From Siphonodentalium dalli (Eukaryota > Mollusca > Scaphopoda > Gadilida > Siphonodentaliidae), in assembly GCA_032622095.1 (NCBI GenBank), contig CP136062.1, positions 160,762,875 to 160,826,874 on the forward strand: a stretch of 64,000 nt of DNA, given 5' to 3'. Below are positions 58,043 to 64,000 of the stretch, in pieces. The notes beneath the pieces were generated by a model that searched no databases, had not been told where the DNA came from, and saw only the letters and a program-made list of their open reading frames with translations. Both the position numbers and the translations under genes were made by a program. Numbering within the stretch: the first letter of the stretch is position 1; each line of letters begins with the position of its first letter.

Positions 58043-58275
58043 ATAACCCTTTGAGTGCCAGGGGCCGATATTATCGGCCCTAAACCTACACAATAAGTCT
58101 GTTAAAGAATATAATAAAATAAATTAAAATTGTAAAAAAAAAAAAAAATCGTTAGGCCAATGCATTATCTTTTATATGCGAGGCAACCTATGGTCGACTC
58201 GCATATATAAGAGAATGCATTGGCACAAGGTATATGGGTTGATACAAAAATCGGACCTGGCACTCAAAGGGTTAT
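58043..58275 (-). mobile_element. MITE family D, deleted, in an AT target
   Basis: CCCTTTGAGTGCCAGGGG and CTGGCACTCAAAGGG ends. The flanks read TATAA and TTATA rather than TTAA. It keeps the hairpin module and a short A tract, with most of the middle lost. The matching G/C change in both ends preserves pairing. Confidence 0.82.
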
Positions 58276-58607
58276 ATCAGGAGCTTCATGACATTTTGCG
58301 AAAACCCAGCGCTAATGCATTCTCTTATATATGTGTGTCTCTCATTGGGAGCCTCGCATAAATTCGAGAATACATTGGGCTAACAATATTTACATTCATC
58401 TTGGTAGCCAGTGCATTCTTTTATATATGCAAGGCTCCCTATGTGAGACTATGCGAGGCTCCCTATGTGAGACTCGCATAGATAAGAGAATGCACTGCCA
58501 CATGGTATTTAATGCTGCACCGTAACTTTAACAAATGACCTGGTTGCTGTACTTATTATGTGAACATTTCCCACAGGGTACGTGTATCTACTCATCAGTG
58601 AGTATAT
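58272..58607 (+). mobile_element. MITE family B abutting a family F fragment
   Basis: 58272-58522 is a family B element from CAGGAGCTTCATGACATTTT to ATGCTGCACC, with an extra 20-bp duplication 'atgcgaggctccctatgtga'. 58523-58607 carries the F hairpin half ('cttattatgtgaacatttcc'). Confidence 0.7.
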
Positions 58608-58749
58608 ATTCAGTAAACAATATGTTTACTACATTTCTGACCAATTCATTTTCACATTCAACAATCAACATACAAAAGATCAATTTTATTTTTATATAAT
58701 CATTATATAATCATTATGTAATCATATGATCATTCTCCTCCTCTCTCAC

Positions 58750-59120
58750 CCCAAGATATTCAATGAAGAAAATTATATTATTTCTCCCAATTGGAACATT
58801 GGGCCCCATTCTGAGTAGCTTTTAGAACTGTTTCTAGTTGCAAGATATTCAATGAAGAGAAAATTAGGTTATTTCTCCCAATTGGAACATTGGCCCCGGC
58901 CGTTCTGAGTAGCTTTTATAACAGTTTCTAGTTGCAAGATATTCAATGAAGAAAATTAGATTATTTCTCCCAATCGGAACAATTGGTCAGCTCTGAGTAG
59001 CTCTTATGATACGCGCTTGTTCCAAGATATTCAATGTGAAGGATAGTAGATTTAGTTTCCCCAATTGATAACATTGCACGACCCCACTCCTAGTAACTTT
59101 TGTGACGTCCGAGCATCAGT
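58750..59120 (+). repeat. About 90-bp tandem repeat, four copies
   Basis: 'agatattcaatga' starts at 58754, 58843, 58937 and 59025 and is followed each time by 'attatttctcccaattgg' and 'ctgagtagctttta' variants. Confidence 0.85.
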
Positions 59121-59369
59121 AGATTCTGAGTACCTCTTATGATGCGCGGGCGCCAGTAGATGAGTACCTCTTAAGGACACCAATATTATCAATATTTGGA
59201 CCCGTTCTGGTGAGTGCCAACAGAATCATATAAGATCTTGTGAAATCCCGCGAGATTTGATCATCCTCATCGTTAATGAAGCAGAATAAAATCAGTGCAA
59301 ATTTTTTTTCGGCTTGTTTGATGCTTTTATATGGAACTTGAAATAAATCCAATTTGGACAAAATTTGAT

Positions 59370-59898
59370 AAAAAAAAGGAATTAAATTTCTCCGTCCGTC
59401 TGTCGTCTGTAGACACAAATTTGTCCAGAGTTTTTCTCAGTCGTTTTTTTAATCATTTTCTGTTAAACTTGGCACAGACATCAACCACCATGGGAACCTG
59501 TGCACCTGCGATTATGACATCTGTTGGACCTTTTTTGGTGGAGTTATCCCCATTTTTCGACTTCGAAATTTTTTTGCAACATGCATAATTTTGTCCGAAC
59601 TTTTATTCCTACATTTGTATGTCAATGTTTTTGAAACTTTGAAAATATTTAGTGCCGTGGGAACCTATGCACCTGCGATTATGACATCTGTCCGACTTTT
59701 GGTGTGGAGTTATTGCCCTTTTTCGACAGAACATTTCGCAACATGCGTAATTTTGTCCGAGCTTTTATTCCTACATTTTTCGGTCAATAGATTTAGGATT
59801 ATAGTTAGGGGGTAGGGTTGTGCACCTAGCTGCAATGGGAATCTGTTATTTTATTATTTAAACTAAATGTTTACTGACATGTGAAACATTTTAGTGTT
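59370..59898 (+). repeat. Diffuse repeat, paralogue of 49700-50120
   Basis: The same order of phrases as 49700-50120, but the 'gggaacctgtgcacctgcga' part is duplicated internally (about 59500 and 59660). Confidence 0.75.
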
Positions 59899-60297
59899 TT
59901 AACCCTTTACCCAACAGAAGGGCCCTGTGCCAATGCATTCTCTTATATATGCGAGTCGACCATAGGTCGCCTTGCATATATAAGAGAATGCATTGGCTTA
60001 ACACATTAAAAATTATAAAATTGTTAAAGAATGTAAGAAAAAATGGTAAAAAGTGTTAAAAAAAGATTTTTTTTAGGCCAATGCATTCTCTTATATATGC
60101 GAGGCGACCTATGGTCGACTCGCATATATAAGAGAATGCATTGGCACAGGGCTAACTGTAACTATCACAATGTGGTCAAGGAGCCAGTTCCAATGATATC
60201 CATATTTGTATGGTTCTATTGAGACAGACCGAAGATATTTTAGGCTGTTGAAGCTTTATTTGGCCGGTTTTGGCCGGTTTGTTGGGTAAAGGGTTAA
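59899..60297 (+). mobile_element. MITE family C with paralogous empty TTAA site
   Basis: TTAA on both sides (59899-59902 and 60294-60297). The flanking 'gtgtttTTAAaaac' context is uninterrupted at 50101-50104. Full length with both hairpin modules. Confidence 0.95.
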
Positions 60298-60680
60298 AAA
60301 CATGGGAGGGGGTGGAACAGTCACAGCTTTAGTTTATGTTGTCTTATCGATGGCATGAACTGAAAGGCTGAAATTATAGTTAGTACGTCTTATGTTTGCA
60401 GACTATAAAATCGTGTAGAATTCCTAAATTACTCAAACACTTTTGATAGACATTTCAACAACATTTGTCACCTAGCACACTGAGGGAAGATGCTTAACTA
60501 CATTTTGAACAACATAATTACTGTAATTTACATAAATATATGACACACATTGAACACACACAGAACACATTGTATTTTCCTATAAGATTAACCATGATCA
60601 TTCTCCGCATCTTTCACCACAAGATATTCAATGAGAAGGATAGCAGATTATTGTCCCCAATTGATAACATTGCACGGTCG

Positions 60681-61114
60681 CAAGCCTTTAAATAGTGTGT
60701 CTGTCATTTGCAGAATGATGTCCCCAGAGGTTGAATTTAGTTATGCTATCCTGCACAGCAGGCTAGCATCACCAACTTATTCTCTGGGGACCTCATTTTG
60801 CTTTGGCCTCATCTTCTGGGAAATATCTATAGTCTCAAATTAACATTGCTTTTAGTTACCTCTGTTCAATTTCTATATCTCCTAATTTGCAGAAGATAAA
60901 ATGCATAATCGAGATGACTAATGTGTGAACATCACCAACTTCAACTGGGGAACTTCAATCTGATCCTAGGTCTCCCATAGTAGTTGAAGTTTTAGCAGAA
61001 TAAGGTCCCCAGAAGGTGAGTTTGGTGATGCTAGCCCACTGTGCGGAATAGCCTCACTAAATCAGCCTCTGGGGACCTCATTCTGCAAATGGCACACATA
61101 CCATTTCAAGGTTG
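60681..61114 (+). mobile_element. MITE family A, full length, older
   Basis: CAAGCCTTTAAATAGTG and CATTTCAAGGTTG ends, with a long spacer version and two mismatched hairpins. Confidence 0.82.
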
Positions 61115-61524
61115 GCACAATCCCACTCAAATGACGAGCGATGTTAGCAGCTGAGTACATGTACCTCTTAAGGCATGACAACATTATCCTTATCTGAACC
61201 CGTTCTGCAGAGTACCAACAGAATTGCCTGAGATTTGATCATCCTCATCGTTAGTGATGCAGAATAAACTCAGTGCATGAGTTGTTTGAGCAGATAATTT
61301 TCTCTAATTCAGTTTAGATGTTTTTCTATCAGATTTTGTGTTCAGGGTCGACTATTGCAGCCAACACTGAGATTGCTTTTTTTTTTTTTTTTTTTAATTT
61401 CCAGTTGGCTTTGTTGATAATATCGAGCTGCAGACGATTTGGAATATAAATACAATTGTGGAGAATTCCAACATTATTTTGAGGCTTATTTGTGACATTC
61501 CATCATTATCAGTCATGCAACTTA

Positions 61525-61778
61525 CAAGCCTTGAAATAGTGTGTCTGTCATTTGCAGAATGAGGTTCCCAGAGGGTAAATTTAGTGATGCTAGCCCGCAT
61601 AGCGGGCTAGCATCACCAAATTCACCCTCTGGGAACCTCATTCTACTGAGGTGTAAGCAGAATGAGGTCCCCAGAGGGTGAATTTGGTGATGCTAGCCCA
61701 CTATACGGGATAGCATCACTAAATTCACCCTCTGGGGACCTCATTCTGCAAATGACAGGCACACTATTTCAAGGCTTG
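61525..61778 (+). mobile_element. MITE family A with perfect 8-bp duplication
   Basis: GCAACTTA on both sides (61517-61524 and 61779-61786). The ends are CAAGCCTTGAAATAGTG and CACTATTTCAAGGCTTG, with two near-perfect hairpins. Confidence 0.95.
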
Positions 61779-62464
61779 GCAACTTAGCCCACTGAGGGAT
61801 GATTATTAATAACTACATTTCCATACATTTCGTTCTAATTTACACAAATATATGAAACTATCATTGAATAATTGAATTTCTATATAAAATAACGGTGATC
61901 ATACTCCAGCTTGGGAGATTTAAATGCCTCTTGATCTAGTTGTGAGAAATTCAATGAAAAGAAATTAAATTATTTCCAATTGGTAGCATCGTCCCGATCT
62001 CAAGAGTGGGGAGGTACCAGCTTTATTAGCTCCAAGTGTATCTTGGCATGCGTGAACATCTATAGGACACACGAGTGTTATCCTTATTTGAGCCGGTTCA
62101 GCTGAATTACCAACAGAATCATGTGAGATCTCGTTAAATCCCGTGAGATTTGATCATCCTCATCGTTACTGATGCAGAATAAACTCAGTGCATGAGTTGC
62201 TTGAGCGCCTAATTCTCTCTAATTCAGTTTAGATGTTTCTCTATCCGATTTTATGTCCCCTGCTTTTCAAAGAAAAATAGTGGTATACTGGATTGGGCAC
62301 CAAGCTCACTTATGGATTATTTAATAACTACATTTCGATCTTATTTATACAAATATGTGAAATAATATATTCAGACGTTCAGAACCCACAGAATCAAACA
62401 AATGAACTTTTAAATACAAATTTCCTGATTACTCTCCAGCTTGGGATTTGATGTCTCGCTAATT

Positions 62465-62657
62465 GCAAGCCTTGAAATAGTGTGCCTGTCATTTGCAAAT
62501 TCACCCTCTGGGGACCTCATTCTGCTTACTCCTCAGCAGAATGAGGTTCCCAGAGGGTGAATTTGGTGATGCTAGCCCGCTATGCGGGGTAGCATCACTA
62601 AATTCACCCTCTGGGAACCTCATTCTGCAAATGACAGACACACTATTTCAAGGCTTG
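62465..62657 (+). mobile_element. MITE family A, first hairpin arm deleted
   Basis: The left end CAAGCCTTGAAATAGTG runs directly into 'caaattcaccctctgggg', skipping one arm. The second hairpin and right end are intact. There is no 8-bp match in the flanks. Confidence 0.88.
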
Positions 62658-62799
62658 CACACATGGTGTTCAGTGTATGTAAGACATCTCACCAAACTGT
62701 TCTACATTTATATCAGTGATAATAGCATGGGACCGTTCAATATAAGTAATAATTAATAGCATGTTTATAACCCCTCCCCCCAACAATCGGTATGTCAAG

Positions 62800-63250
62800 A
62801 CCCGTCTGGTTTTTATACGCCCGTTTAAAAAAAACTGTCGTATTATGCAAATGGGTTGTCCATCTGTCTGTCGTCCATCCGCTTTTGGATTGCGGATGAT
62901 AACTTTAGATTGAATCGAGTGAACTGAACCAAATTTGGTATGTTAGTTTACCACACCAAAATACAGATCAAGTTCGAATATGGGTTTCGTCCGCATGATT
63001 TTGACTGAGTTATGTCCCTTTTTCGACTTAAGATTTTACCTGATTTGCAGTTTCCGGATGATAACTTTAGATTGAATCAAGTGAACTGAACCAAATTTGG
63101 TATATTAGTTTACCACCCCAAAATACAGATCAAGTTCGAATATGGCTTTCGTCCGCATGATTTTGACTGAGTTATGCCCCTTTTTCGACTTAGATTTTAC
63201 ATGATATGCAGTTTCCAAGTTATTGTGTTTTATTTTTGTTATTATTTTGT
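62800..63250 (+). repeat. Diffuse 'tatacgcccgt' repeat, two internal copies
   Basis: 'ggatgataactttagattga' to 'gagttatg' is present twice (62895 and 63055), about 160 bp apart. It opens with 'tttttatacgcccgtt'. Such elements are widespread in bivalve and gastropod genomes to my knowledge. No intact frame. Confidence 0.6.
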
Positions 63251-63375
63251 CTTAAGTCAAAGGTTTCAAACAAATTAATTAAACCTTGCCCCACTCTACT
63301 CCAGAAACTGGCGTATTATGCCACGCCCCGACGGCGTGCTCTCGTTTAAAATATCCCCCTCCCTGCTCTGTCTAG

Positions 63376-64000
63376 AGACTGGGAACATTGGGTGATTGGG
63401 CCGGCTCTGATTACATTTGGCCGGCTCTGATTACCTCTTATGAGGGTGTTGCCAGTGCTGTTTGCGGCTCTAAGTGTCTCTGGGTATGCCTGAATACTTG
63501 TAGGATGCGCAGATGTTATCCTTATTTGAACCTTAGTGTTTGTGGCTCCGAGTGTCTCTGGGTATGCCTGAATACCTGTAGGATGCGCAGATGTTATCCT
63601 TATTTGAACCTTAGTGTTTGCGGCTCCAAGTGTCTCTGGGTTTGCCTGAATACCTGTAGGATGCGCAGATGTTATCCTTATTTGAACCTTAGTGTTTGCG
63701 GCTCCAAGTGTCTCTGGGTTTGCCTGAATACCTGTAGGGCGTGCAGATGTTATCCTTATTTGAACCTTAGTGTTTGCGGCTCCAAGTGTCTCTGGGTTTG
63801 CCTGAATACCTGTAGGATGCGCAGATGTTATCCTTATTTGAACCTTAGTGTTTGCGGCTCCAAGTGTCTCTGGGTATGCCTGAATACCTGTAGGGCGTGC
63901 AGATGTTATCCTTATTTGAACCTTAGTGTTTGCGGCTCCAAGTGTCTCTGGGTTTGCCTGAATACCTGTAGGATGCGCAGATGTTATCCTTATTTGAACC
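63376..64000 (+). repeat. 78-bp minisatellite, open frame runs off the window
   Basis: Seven units with an exact 78-bp period, each containing GGCTCCAAGTGTCTCTGGG, TGCCTGAATACCTGTAGG and GATGTTATCCTTATTTGAAC. One plus-strand frame is free of stops from 63376 to the end (208 codons). It repeats a 26-residue peptide with five cysteines (GSKCLWVCLNTCRMRRC, then YPYLNLSVC). Single diverged versions of the unit in non-coding segments (around 62030) argue against a gene, but the right edge is unseen. Confidence 0.9.

Larger units (their letters stand above)
60298..62464 (+). repeat. Diverged tandem segments seeded with MITEs
   Basis: Blocks recur in the same order at 60475-60680, 61785-62010 and 62305-62460: 'cactgaggga', 'aactacatttc', 'acaaatatatgaaac' and 'agatattcaatga' or 'aaattcaatga'. 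'gatttgatcatcctcatcgt' recurs at 59255, 61225 and 62150. Family A elements lie at similar places in three segments. Confidence 0.7.

Overview
This looks like a non-coding, repeat-saturated stretch of a eukaryotic nuclear genome, most likely a mollusc or another lophotrochozoan. The reasons are: no long conserved genes, AT-rich sequence, dense short inverted-repeat transposons, a tRNA-derived SINE with an (AATC)n tail, very large minisatellites, and several diffuse repeats of the 'TCCGTCCG', 'tatacgcccgt' and 'aaatttggtatg' type that I associate with molluscan genomes. The taxonomic call is inference. Most open frames above 60 codons are chance frames or frames held open by tandem repeats whose period is a multiple of three.

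Layout. 1-9300: TTAA-flanked miniature transposons (local family names B, C, F, G, I) and an exact 1574-bp tandem duplication. 9600-13150: an interrupted inverted duplication enclosing the only convincing isolated coding exon (11545-11650). 13480-25620: alternating MITEs, foldback elements and hAT-type elements, including one of about 2.06 kb. 25971-31229: a 5.3-kb satellite of 32/34-bp units. 31465-36240: a segmental duplication carrying an expanded 69-bp minisatellite and several insertions with paralogous empty sites. 37140-37830: a foldback with five near-palindromic ACGAG-TTAT-CTCGT boxes. 39756-41572: a G-run minisatellite with strong quadruplex potential. 42100-46800: complex inverted and direct repeats around a region with no recognisable gene. 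47368-58600: nested MITEs and two hAT elements with perfect 8-bp target duplications, one of which encodes a BED zinc finger. 58600-64000: diverged tandem segments seeded with MITEs, ending in a 78-bp minisatellite that runs off the window.

Nothing here forms an operon or pathway. What can be read is insertion history. Nested insertions and paralogous empty sites give TTAA targets for families B and C, TA targets for family E, and 8-bp target duplications for family A and the hAT-type elements. The most striking point is that three TTAA families with different ends (B, C, D) carry versions of the same internal hairpin module, as if a hairpin cassette had been exchanged between MITE families.
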